DNA of 64,000 bases, from positions 3,658,001-3,722,000 of the forward strand of contig JAUCEF010000016.1 in NCBI GenBank assembly GCA_033558025.1, given 5' to 3'. Positions 1 to 9,160 of the stretch are shown here, one piece after another. This DNA is from Phytophthora sp. 'mugwort'. Lineage: Eukaryota; Oomycota; Peronosporomycetes; Peronosporales; Peronosporaceae. A program made the translations under genes and the position numbers. How positions within the stretch are numbered: the first letter of the stretch is position 1; each line of letters starts with the position of its first letter. The notes below the pieces were generated by a model, which saw only the letters and a list, made by a program, of their open reading frames with translations, did not search any database and was not told where the DNA came from.

Positions 1-196
1 ACTACATGTAGTATTTTGGAATTGTTGTACTCGATGTTGCCCACTATCTGACATTCAATAGTGGCTTTGATTGGGATTGAAGCTGTAGCTTTTAGCTCAG
101 TTGTTGTACCATCATTTATGCAAGTGCCTCTCTCTCTCTCTCTTCATCTTTTAGGCAGCCCTGGGTCACCTTCAAAGAGCTCGCGTTGGGTGCCGT

Positions 197-2521
197 TTAC
201 CACCAGTGGAAGAAGGACTGGTACGACTGGCGCGGGTGCTCATTCTGCTCGTTCTGCTCGAACTGCTGCTGCTGCTGCTGCTGCTGTTGCTGTTGCTGTT
301 GCTGTTGATCCTCACTGTCATCCTGGTTTTGGTTGTCCTGGTTGTCGTCCTGGCTGTTCGAGGGAGTTGCCGTAGTCGAGGCAGGAGCTGCCGTGGTCGA
401 GGCAGGGGCCGTAGTGGGAGAAGTCGGGGTCTCCGTAATCGGGGTCTCCGTAATCGGGGTCTCCGTAATCGGGGTCTCAGTAGCCGGGGTCTCAGTAGTC
501 GGGGTCTCAGTAGTCGGGGTCTCAGTAGTCGGGGTCTCGGTTGCTGCGCTACCGGCGTGGGAAGCAGTCGAACTCGTGGAAGGTAACGAACCCGTAGAGG
601 CCGATGCCGAGCTGGCAGCTGAGCCCGAGGTCGAAGCAGCAGTTGAGCCCGAAGTCGAGGCAGCAGTTGAGCCCGAAGTCGAGGCAGCAGTCGAGGCCGA
701 GGCCGAGGCCGAAGCTGATGCCGACGAGCCAACAGAGCCCGAAGCCGAGGCGGAGTCAGAGCAAGCAACGGACTTTTTCAAAAGCATACTCACATCAGCG
801 TAACTCAGACCGATTTTCGTCACGGTGTCCGCAGCAGGCTTCGCCTTGGCGAACCACAAGAAATCAGGGTGCTCCTTGTCCGAGTTGTACACCCACTCTC
901 CGCCAATAATCTCACCAGCATCGTCCAGCTCCAGCAGGTAGTAGTAGTAAGAACCCGTCGTGTAGCGGTCGATCTCACCCGAAGACACCAGTCCACCGTC
1001 CGTGTACGTCTCGAAGATCCACGAGAGACGCGACTTCACGTACACGATGCTCTTGGCAGCAGCATTCCACGGGTACTCCTCGAGACCGTAGAAGGTCTGG
1101 GCGGCGTCCTCGAGTGACATGGCGGTCTGCTCGTACACCTTGAAACCACGCACAGGCTGGTTCCACACCTCAGCACCAGCCGTCACATCGACGACAAACG
1201 AAGCCTTGAGCTTGCCGAGCAGGTTGGCACTGGCGATGTGGAAGTAAGCAGGGTTCATGTCACGGTAGGCATCGTTAGTATGACGGCCGTACTCGTCCGT
1301 GCTATCTTGTCCACCATTGTAACGAGCGCCCGTGAACACCGTCGAGACCTTGGCACCATCATAGACGTCTGAAATCAAAGCCTTGATGTCCATTGGTTGG
1401 AACGTCACGCCATTGTACGTAACTGGGCACTTTGGCTCCTCTTCAATGATGGCAGCCGGAGCCCAAGCATGACAGATACCAAACCACGTGGGGATGCAAT
1501 AGCCTGAGCTCTTGTCAGCGCGGATAGCACATTTACTGCCGTCGCTGAGAGAAGCACAGTCGTTGTCCGACGAACACTTTGTGCGCCTGCTCTGCGAGTC
1601 AACGCCGTTGTCCTTCGACACCTTGTCCATAAAATCCGTCGCGTCTAGACCGAAGGCAGTAGCGTACTTCTCAGCGGGACTAGGTTGACCCTGACTCCAG
1701 ACAACGTTGATGCTGTCCTGGTACGTGGGCCAATACGGACCAGCCCACGGCGAAGGCGTGTACACGCCCTGGGTAGGCAAATCCTTCAAGGTCATCTCCA
1801 TCTTTGTACCGAAATAGGCCTCAAGCTTAGCGATATCCCTGTTCGTGTTCGCCTCCAGAAGACGCTTCTTCTCGAGCTTCTCTTCAAGAGCATGGCCCGC
1901 CACAGCGCTGTCACGCAGCTTGCGGGTGGCGGTCACAGGCTCCCAGCCAGTAGCGCAGTCCTTGGGCTTAGCTCCGCCATGGACAAGCGACGGCGTCGAA
2001 GTAGCCGTGGTCGTTCCAGTTTTGGACGGAGATGCCGTAGCCGTGGCCGTTCCTGTCTTGGACGGAGCAGCCGTGACCGTAGAAGTGCCCGTTTTGGTAG
2101 TAGGCGCAGTCTGCTCCGTCGAGCCTTGGGTCGTTGAGGTAGAAGGCGAATCCGACGTCACGTACGCATCCTGGTCGGCTCCAGTAGTCGGAGTGTCTTC
2201 CGACAGAACTACGGTACCCACCTTGCTGAAAACCGGTTCCGACGGGGGCGTGGTCAGATTGGCCAGCAATTCCGGGTACGTCACGGGCACCGTCGAGATA
2301 GTGGTAATATCCGGTAGCGTAGGGTCGACCTCCACCTCGATGGCGCAGTCCTGATCGGCCACATCGGCACCGAAAGCCGGAAACGAGCTGGTGAGCTCTT
2401 CCGTCGTCTGTGACACCGTGAACGGCTCGTAGTACAGCGACGCGGCAGAAATCTGCTGAATGTGCAGCGCCACGGCGGCAATGGCGGCGGAGACGAGGTA
2501 CGTGCTCGGCGAGTAGACCAT
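197..2521 (-). CDS. Transglutaminase elicitor A (GP42/M81-type, Pep-13), long Ser/Thr/Gln-rich tail
   Basis: Predicted secreted, cell-wall-type transglutaminase of 774 aa that would cross-link Gln and Lys side chains of proteins. Residues 1-26 form a signal peptide. A Thr/Ser-rich linker (about 105-180) follows, then the oomycete transglutaminase domain (about 210-588). The domain contains the putative nucleophile C350 in TWFGICHAWAPAAI, DEYGRH (409-414) and a canonical Pep-13 motif, VWNQPVRGFKVYE (452-464). Pep-13 is the surface fragment recognised as an elicitor by parsley and potato; its W2 and P5, reported as essential, are present. After the domain come a Ser/Ala tract, TAASTSGS repeats, TETPx repeats and about 15 consecutive Gln, ending in FFHWW. 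This tail is absent from the other three paralogues here. The start follows an oomycete-type initiator by 75-95 nt, and no intron is needed. Family assignment is firm; the role of the tail is unknown. Confidence 0.95.
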   Translation of the reverse strand: MVYSPSTYLVSAAIAAVALHIQQISAASLYYEPFTVSQTTEELTSSFPAFGADVADQDCAIEVEVDPTLPDITTISTVPVTYPELLANLTTPPSEPVFSKVGTVVLSEDTPTTGADQDAYVTSDSPSTSTTQGSTEQTAPTTKTGTSTVTAAPSKTGTATATASPSKTGTTTATSTPSLVHGGAKPKDCATGWEPVTATRKLRDSAVAGHALEEKLEKKRLLEANTNRDIAKLEAYFGTKMEMTLKDLPTQGVYTPSPWAGPYWPTYQDSINVVWSQGQPSPAEKYATAFGLDATDFMDKVSKDNGVDSQSRRTKCSSDNDCASLSDGSKCAIRADKSSGYCIPTWFGICHAWAPAAIIEEEPKCPVTYNGVTFQPMDIKALISDVYDGAKVSTVFTGARYNGGQDSTDEYGRHTNDAYRDMNPAYFHIASANLLGKLKASFVVDVTAGAEVWNQPVRGFKVYEQTAMSLEDAAQTFYGLEEYPWNAAAKSIVYVKSRLSWIFETYTDGGLVSSGEIDRYTTGSYYYYLLELDDAGEIIGGEWVYNSDKEHPDFLWFAKAKPAADTVTKIGLSYADVSMLLKKSVACSDSASASGSVGSSASASASASASTAASTSGSTAASTSGSTAASTSGSAASSASASTGSLPSTSSTASHAGSAATETPTTETPTTETPTTETPATETPITETPITETPITETPTSPTTAPASTTAAPASTTATPSNSQDDNQDNQNQDDSEDQQQQQQQQQQQQQQQFEQNEQNEHPRQSYQSFFHWW
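264..765 (-). repeat. In-frame tandem repeats in the tail of transglutaminase A
   Basis: Three coding repeats lie inside the A gene. About 264-310 is a CAG/CAA tract giving roughly 15 Gln. About 420-545 is a 15-bp unit repeated about eight times, giving TETPT/TETPI. About 600-700 is a 24-bp unit (TAASTSGS) repeated three times. Together they form a mucin-like and polyQ tail. Such tracts are expected to vary in length between strains. Confidence 0.9.
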
Positions 2522-2595
2522 AATGAAATCCAGAGATTCGGATGAAGTAGCGCGTCAACCTGGAATGGAGGTAGACTGTATAATCTTCTCGTCAC

Positions 2596-2616
2596 CGAGA
2601 AGATTGGGGAATGACC
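2596..2616 (-). promoter_or_regulatory. Putative oomycete initiator element of transglutaminase A
   Basis: The minus strand reads GGTCATTCCCCAATCTTCTCG. It contains TCATTCC, which fits the YCAYTYY core of oomycete initiators, followed by CAATCT and a pyrimidine/CG flank. It lies 75-95 nt upstream of the ATG and closely resembles the element upstream of gene B. Confidence 0.6.
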
Positions 2617-2619
2617 ATC

Positions 2620-4790
2620 TTGTGATTTGTTTCGCTATGTGGTCGAGCCGCGTGTCATGGGGCGGTCACCTTCGTCGCGTTTCTCCCCGGACAAAATCCA
2701 ACGGATATTATCCATGCGCCGAAAAGGCGAGGCTGACGTCCAGCAACAAAGCGCCGGCTTTGCGTCTTCCTGTTCGCACGCCACCTCATTGAACACTGTC
2801 TCTCGTCGTGAAACTAGGTTTTATTATGCCAGGGCTGTATCCAGAGAAGAGCTCGACGTCATACGTAACCTACGAACGACCACGCCTTCTGAACGTCTTC
2901 TTCATGTCTAGCCGCTCTCTGCAGTTCTCTCTGATGTTTCGGTGTCGACTGGCAGCCAGTGCCAGTCAGTCGACTTGGACAAGCGAGGAGCGGACCACGT
3001 TGAGGTCCAGAGCTCGCGTGGCGCCGGCGTGCGCACGACAAAGTTCGCAGCGTCTACGGGCACCGGCAAACGTCGGAGCATCATACGGTTCGACAGTGTA
3101 TTTTGGCGTTGCCAGTCGGGTCATTTATCCAACCACCCGGCAACACAGCAACCGATCAATCCCTTTTTTTTTTTTGCTGTTGAGCCGCCCATGTGAGGAA
3201 ATCCATTGCCACTGACAGTATGTTCGCGCTGCTCGCAGCTCACCATCGTTAAGTGTGCTTGGCACGCCGCTACATATACTCTCCTGTCGTCCCTCACGTT
3301 GGAGCCGTCAAATTGCCGAAGGCAATCTCCGTTGTCGTTGCCTGTCTGCATACTCTATTCTTATTTGTGAGCTTTAAATAATCTTCAAATGTACAACTGG
3401 TAGGCACCTTTACATCACGGTCACACCCAATACAGTACAGCCTTGCGCCCCATTATTTGGCCTAATAGAACCGCTGCATTACTGAGGCACCTCTCCCCAG
3501 CTGCAACCGCGGCACCACACACATGACTCGGTCGATACAGCAGCCATACCAAGCGGGATGTACAAAGTAGGGGAGGCATGGTGGTTGCCGCCAAGTCTGT
3601 CGCCATCGCTGCCTTGCAAAATGTGTGCACCACGGTGGAATACACCGCTACAGATTCAATATTGTCATTGTTACCTCTTCATTTAACCGAAAATATATTG
3701 TTTAGCAGGTGCATCGCTGTAGACGAATATTGGGCCCCCCATGTAGTGCAATAGGTCCATAGGCGCTTCTCGAGCCGACATCATCTTGAGGACCATTCTC
3801 CGGTTGTAATTGGGGCATGTGCTTCTCATGATCGCTCCGGAGGATATCGCTGACAGACTGTCAGTGACAGTGCCTCTAGCGAGATTTAATAGGAAGATTT
3901 AACGCCATTGAGCAAGCTCTGAGTGCCTCATGCCAGGGTATTCCGTACATTTAGCAATTGTCTTTCTTATGATTGATGTCAAGCCAAAAAGTGAGTCGAG
4001 TCGCTCGGAGCGACCCCGTGTTTGTCTGCTCGGGAATGCAGACACGGCTCCGCCTCAGTTTGAAATTCAAATGACCTCTATACATGAATATAATTAATCT
4101 GCTAGAGATTATATGCAGAATACTGGACAAAGTCTACTACAGTTTCACCTCGCAAATTTAGTAGCTGCGCAAGCTAATAAAAAAATGTTAAGCCTAATAC
4201 CACCGACTTCGCTTCCCATTGTTGTTTGTATGGACACTTCACGCTCGGATATCTAATAGGTTGTTGTACATACGAATAGCTTCCACCCAATGTATGCGAT
4301 TAGCGAGGGGGATCAGTACGCACAGTCTTGTGCCGGGGTGGTCACTTTTAACTGTATATCCCCTACAGTTACAGTATCTGCCTCAAAAACGAAGTCACAA
4401 CAATCATAACCTCCATAACTGCAAAGCGTGGGTTCTACTGATCTTGTACAGTTGTGCCCTAGACGCCTTATTATCTAAGCAGAGAACGGCTTCTATGTTG
4501 ATGTAATCAAGCGTAAAATGAGATTTGAATTACCTCTGAAACGGATGTCATGGAGGTTGCTTTACTTTGCTGTCCTCCTCCAGCGCACCTGAGATGAAAA
4601 TATTTTAAGGTTGGCCCGCTATACAGACAACGACATACAAAGCCGGCATGGCTGAATGGTATCATCCATAGTGAACTGCCTCGCTGTCGAAAAAGACAAT
4701 AAAACCCGGCAGAGTTTTGCTTGGCCGATTATACTACTGTTTGTCCAAAAATCTAATATTTTTCATGTGGTGTGTAAAAAACGTGCTATT
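2620..4790. other. Gene-free stretch between transglutaminase A and the pogo remnant
   Basis: I see no credible coding sequence. The short ORFs lack recognisable domains and overlap on both strands. A pair of adjacent GC-rich hairpins sits at 3993-4060 (listed separately). At about 4640-4665 there is a weak tRNA A-box-like string (TGGCTGAATGG) without a matching B box. Confidence 0.6.
4001..4058. repeat. Two adjacent inverted repeats (hairpins)
   Basis: The first hairpin has 7-bp perfect arms around one base (GTCGCTC g GAGCGAC). The second has TGTCTGC and GCAGACA arms around 8 bases and extends with one bulge to CCGTGT/ACACGG. They could be a terminator-like structure or part of a short inverted-repeat transposon. 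No adjacent gene explains them. Confidence 0.55.
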
Positions 4791-4794
4791 ATCA

Positions 4795-6239
4795 GACCAT
4801 TACCTCCGGATACCTAGGAATTGCTTTCTCAAAGCTGCGAATCACGGTTGTCTCAGCCATCTCGTCCCAAGCAGCATGGATCGACTTAATGGCACGGATT
4901 CACTTTCCTTTGGCAGTGTCTCCGGTAATCCCGCGAAACTTAGACCAGATTTTCGACTTTAGTGGCCCCATCACGCCGACATCCAGTGGTTGACAAACCG
5001 CTGTCGTATTAGGTGGAAAGGTGACCACCGTAGCGTTTGCCTCTCTGCAACGACCCGCTGACCCTCCTTAAAACGGGGAGTAAAAATTATCGAGAAGGAG
5101 GCCAGCGGGGCCGTCAATTTCATATTTAAACAATTGTTTACATAAGCTGCCAACCAGCTGCGTCCATCCACGCGTTCTCCTGCAAGGTGTAGTGACCAGG
5201 TGGGTAATGGGGCAACAGGCGTTCGATGTCCCTCCCCCCCCCCCTTCGAGCTTCCCTCGAATAATGAAGAGAATCGGAGGTTTTAGTTACCTGTAACAAC
5301 ACAAACGGAGTAATTATTCCGAAAATAATATATAACACGCTTTTATGGTTAATATAAACACGCTTTTATGGTTGCCGAAATTAACGTACTATAAGTTTCG
5401 GCATCACTAAGAAACATTTAAACCTACCATCACCGCGAATTGTAAGCACTGCTGTCATTATGCCAGTGTGCTTCGTTATCTTAGCAATTCAAGCAGCATC
5501 CTTGAGAACTCTGAGAGCCCAAACGCGAGACGGTGGCATGTCAGAATTGATTGTATTTTCGTCGACATTGTAAATCTCTTTATGGCTCCATGTACTGCAC
5601 TCCTTCCAAAAGCTTAGACAAAACCCAGCTCGCTTCTCTGGCAGCTCTGCAGTCGGCATTTTGGCCTCTTGTTTTTTTCCGCCGAAACGTCATAGCTACA
5701 CAACGCAAAAACAAAAAATAAAGTCAATTAAGACAATAATTAATTCGTAAAAACGAAGGTTTCAGCACCAGAAATGATTTTACCGCATGCAGATACGCTG
5801 GCACATTCTCTCAAGCGACAGCTCAGGGCTTTTGTGCTTCTCCATGTACCTGGCACACCAGTTCGGCTCCTGCAGCCTCATGTAATCGATCATTGAATGC
5901 ATTGAAAGGGCCAAAATAGCTTAAAGTATAACAAAGTAATTATATATGTTAAAATAGTCCCTATTAGTTACCAATGTCAACATACCTTTTCTTCTCTGCG
6001 TGTATCTTTCATGAACGTCACAAGGGCTGGGACATTAAGAAATATTTCCTTGCCCCCTACCCCTTCATCGTCGGCGATCGAGCATTACCACGAAGGTGGT
6101 CAGCCTGCTTCAACCACCCGAAGATTGTGCCGCGTGGCCGCTGGAGCTGGCGCGCTGCTTCGTCAACTCCAATTTGGGCGGCGAGCAGCGCGCCTTCGCG
6201 CTTTTCCTTTATCGTGTAGCGCCGCTGCTTTCGCGCCAT
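4795..6239 (-). pseudogene. Decayed pogo-like (Tc1/mariner superfamily) transposase
   Basis: Fragments in shifting frames line up in the order of a pogo-type DDE transposase. First comes an N-terminal helix-turn-helix (6057-6239: basic start, then AARQLQRPRGTIFGWLKQ). Next is a catalytic-core segment near 5520-5660 with IYNVDEN and DMPPSRVWAL. Then come AWMDAAGW, GQRVVAE and, at 4795-4990, VGVMGPLKSK, TAKGK and SFEKAIPRYPEV. Several frameshifts and stops (for example after TAKGK) make it non-functional. Terminal inverted repeats were not identified. The family call rests on motif order; the outer borders are uncertain. Confidence 0.8.
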
Positions 6240-6604
6240 TGAGGAAGTGCGCGCTTAGTTTAGCTCGGCATGCGGCGCATTTTACGCCGTCCACCCGATT
6301 TTGTTCTTGCTGGTTTCGCTATAGAATTGAACATTCTCGAGCCCTGATTCGCTAAAATTATTTTATATTTTGCATGCAGCCTCGGCTGTGCCTATGCCTC
6401 TTGCCGGCTTTTTTAGTCTGTCGAGTTCGTATGCCGTTGTCCGTAGTGCTCGCCTCGTTGGAATGTTCGGCACTGGGCCACCTTCGGTAATAATGCTCGG
6501 CCCTCCTTCACGGTCACCCCATAGCGGGTTGCGTAACTTTCACCCACCCACCCAACCCCCTCTGCGCATTAACTATACTGCGCATGAACACTTGGGTGTG
6601 CATT

Positions 6605-6966
6605 TTATTTTAGGCACGTGTTGCTGTGCCCATCTAGCCCTGTCACGTTTTTGGTTTACACTGTAGTTTTGTATAAAAGGTACCATCTCCTTTTACCCTA
6701 CCCTCCCGAGGACCGATGGCATCGCGGTCTTGAGCTTTGCTTCGCAAAGGCAGTCGTTGCGCTCCTGCGAGGAAAAGATTCTAAGTTTTGCCCGCTACAG
6801 TGCTCGGCTCGCTCGAAAGCTCGGCGCTGAACCCGCCTCCGCAAATACCGCGCGGCCTTGCTTCCCGGGAACCCCGCACGGGTTTGCTGTGGCTACGCGT
6901 GCTCGCAACCGCTCCCCCCTGTTGGTCGTTTTACTTGACGTTCACCCCCTCCATTTTCAGATGGGC
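6605..6966 (+). repeat. Dispersed repeat, copy 1
   Basis: About 0.36 kb, clearly similar to 15600-15962 along its length and to parts of 53549-53902 and 55985-56265. Shared landmarks are GTTGCTGTGCC near the start, CCTCCCGAGGAC, ATGGCATCGCGGT, a CTTTGC-TTC-GCAAAG hairpin (6735-6749), TGCTCGGCTCGC, CCGCCTCCgCAAATACCGC and GGTTTGCT near the end. The similarity is not protein-coding. A small non-autonomous transposon is the best guess. It lies about 0.5 kb upstream of transglutaminase B. Confidence 0.75.
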
Positions 6967-7386
6967 ACATGAATCATTCTCTTTATTTAAAACAAAATAA
7001 TACTATAAAAATAAAACACAAATACCTGACACCTGTACAATACAAGTCGGTACTCAATGACAAGTGTGCTACATGTATGTTCACAGCTAGCGTAGGCACT
7101 TGCATCCCGCTGGACATGACGAGTAATGCATTGATTAAGCTTACTCAAATAAAATACCGTGCATCATGGCCTCAAGCAAAACTTGCGGCGACGCCCGGAT
7201 TTTGGGAGGCTTTCCATCCGTATGATAGCAAATCCGATTGTGTACATTAAAGTAAAGAAATAATGATCGAGGATAACGGTCGAGGCCTCAGTGAATGGTG
7301 CTGCCGTTCCATATGCCGACAGCTCAATTCGGATCGAACGCTGGCTCGACGACAAGCTTCGGGGCACGAGCACTGCTCTTCGACAT
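6967..7386. other. Upstream region of transglutaminase B
   Basis: No coding sequence is recognised. The region is AT-rich between the dispersed repeat and the B initiator and presumably carries the B promoter. Confidence 0.5.
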
Positions 7387-7403
7387 GCTCATTCTCCAAT
7401 TTT
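7387..7403 (+). promoter_or_regulatory. Oomycete initiator element of transglutaminase B
   Basis: GCTCATTCTCCAATTTT followed by CTCG matches the published oomycete initiator core (GCTCATTYYNCAWTTT) essentially perfectly. It is about 48-64 nt upstream of the ATG at 7451, the usual oomycete spacing. Confidence 0.8.
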
Positions 7404-7450
7404 CTCGTCTTCGAGGAGATTACTAAGCTCATTGTCTCTGACCTAGTGAC

Positions 7451-9160
7451 ATGGTTTACTCGCCCAGCGCCTACGTCATCTCCGCCGCAGTGGCTGCGGT
7501 GGCTCTGCATATCCAACGAGCAAGTGCCGGGTCGCTGTACTACGAGCCGTTCACCGTATCCGGCACGGATAGCCAATTCGGCACTGACTTCCCTGCTTTC
7601 GGTGCCGAAGTGACCGAGCAGGCCTGTGCCATTGAGGTAGAGGTCGACCCCACGCTCCCCAATATCACGACTATCTCGACGGTGCCGGTGACCTACGTGG
7701 ACCTTTTGGCCAATGTGACGTCGGCTCCGACGGAGCCAGTCTTCTCGAAGGTGGGCGCGATGATCATGTCGGAGGAGGTCCCGGCCACCGATGCTGACCA
7801 GGACGCGTACATCGACTCGACCACTCCGTGGACTGGTATTGGTATGCTCAACAAGACTGGTGGTGAGACCACCCCGAAGGACTGCGCTACTGGCTGGGAG
7901 GAGGCTGCGAGCTCCGGTAAGCTGCAGGAGAAGTTTGAGAAGAAGCGTCGTCTAGAGGCGAAAACGAACAGGGACATCGCCAAGCTTGAAGCCTACTTCG
8001 GCACCAAGATGGAGATTAGCCTGGCCAATCTCCCGACTGTAGGTGTTCACTCGCCATCGCCATGGTCCGGTCCGTACTGGCCTACTTATCAAGACAGCAT
8101 CAACGTTATTTGGAGCGCAGGGCAGCCCAGCCCTGCAGAGAAATATGCTACGGCCTTTGGCCTTAACGTGGCGGAATTTATGGACAAGGTGTCCGCACAA
8201 AACGGTATAGACTCCAAAAGCACGCGCAGACAGTGCCAGACTGATGAGGTCTGTGCGTCTCTTAAAAATGGCAGCAAGTGTGCTATTCGAGCCGGCAAGA
8301 CGTCGGGCTACTGCATTCCTACATGGTTCGGTCTCTGCCACGCTTGGTCCGGGGCCGCAATTATGGAGACTGAGCCCAACTGCCCGGTGACGTACAACGG
8401 TGTGACGTTCCAGCCTATGGACATTAAGGCTTTGATCACGGACATCTACGACGGTTCACGTGCGTCAACGATCTTCACTGGTGCTCGCTTCAAAAGCGGC
8501 TCGACAGCCACTGACGAGTACGGCCGTCACACCAACCCCGCCTATGCTGACATCAACCCTGCTCACTTCCACATTGTGTCCGCCAACCTTCTTGGCAAGC
8601 TGAACACCACATTCGTGGCTGATGTCGACGCCTCGGAGGAGGTGTGGAACCAGCCCGTACGAGGTTTCAAAGTGTTCGAGCAGACTGCCATGTCTCTTGA
8701 GGAGGCTGCCCAGACCTTTTATGGCCTTGAGGAATATCCGTGGAACGCTGCTGCCACGAGCATTGTGTACGTAAAGTCGCGTCTCTCATGGATCTTCGAG
8801 ACATACACGGACGGTGGATTGGTGGCCTCGGGGGTCATTAACCAGTTCACGACTGGCAAGTACTACTTCTACCTGCTGGAGCTAGACGACGCCGGTGATA
8901 TTATTGGCGGAGAGTGGGTCTACGACTCTTTGAGTGACCACCCAGACTTCCTGTGGCTGCCGAAGGCGAAGCCTATTGCGAACACAGTGACGAAAATCGG
9001 TCTGAGCTATGCTGACGTGAGTATGCTACTGGAAAAGTCGGTCGCTTGCACAGACTCACCCTCCTCCGCCAGCGCTGAGTCGTCCGGCTCAGCAGCATCA
9101 TCTGTGTCGGTGGGTGAGCTGACGGAGGCACCTACGGAAGTGCCTTCCACTACGGCGTAG
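7451..9160 (+). CDS. Transglutaminase elicitor B (GP42/M81-type, Pep-13)
   Basis: Predicted secreted transglutaminase of 569 aa. It has a signal peptide (1-26), a short propeptide-like region and a transglutaminase domain (about 160-535). C296 in FGLCHAW is the putative nucleophile. DEYGRH is at 355-360. The Pep-13 motif is VWNQPVRGFKVFE (398-410), with a single conservative Y12F change and the essential W2 and P5 intact. Sequence and signal peptide are closest to gene A, but the C-terminus stops after a short Ser/Ala/Thr tail, so A and B are sister copies differing mainly in the tail. Sequons occur at N71, N88, N134 and N385. The start is supported by the initiator about 50-65 nt upstream. 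It is flanked by transposon remnants on both sides. Confidence 0.95.
   Translation: MVYSPSAYVISAAVAAVALHIQRASAGSLYYEPFTVSGTDSQFGTDFPAFGAEVTEQACAIEVEVDPTLPNITTISTVPVTYVDLLANVTSAPTEPVFSKVGAMIMSEEVPATDADQDAYIDSTTPWTGIGMLNKTGGETTPKDCATGWEEAASSGKLQEKFEKKRRLEAKTNRDIAKLEAYFGTKMEISLANLPTVGVHSPSPWSGPYWPTYQDSINVIWSAGQPSPAEKYATAFGLNVAEFMDKVSAQNGIDSKSTRRQCQTDEVCASLKNGSKCAIRAGKTSGYCIPTWFGLCHAWSGAAIMETEPNCPVTYNGVTFQPMDIKALITDIYDGSRASTIFTGARFKSGSTATDEYGRHTNPAYADINPAHFHIVSANLLGKLNTTFVADVDASEEVWNQPVRGFKVFEQTAMSLEEAAQTFYGLEEYPWNAAATSIVYVKSRLSWIFETYTDGGLVASGVINQFTTGKYYFYLLELDDAGDIIGGEWVYDSLSDHPDFLWLPKAKPIANTVTKIGLSYADVSMLLEKSVACTDSPSSASAESSGSAASSVSVGELTEAPTEVPSTTA

Noticed and set aside
172..768. Long Arg/Leu/Pro-rich and Val-rich ORFs opposite or out of frame with the tail of gene A
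   Set aside because: They are frame shadows of the in-frame repeats (repeated LLRPR or GVSV strings).
4635..4710. tRNA-like A box (TGGCTGAATGG) in GCCGGCATGGCTGAATGG
   Set aside because: No B box, no cloverleaf and no matching acceptor stem could be drawn.
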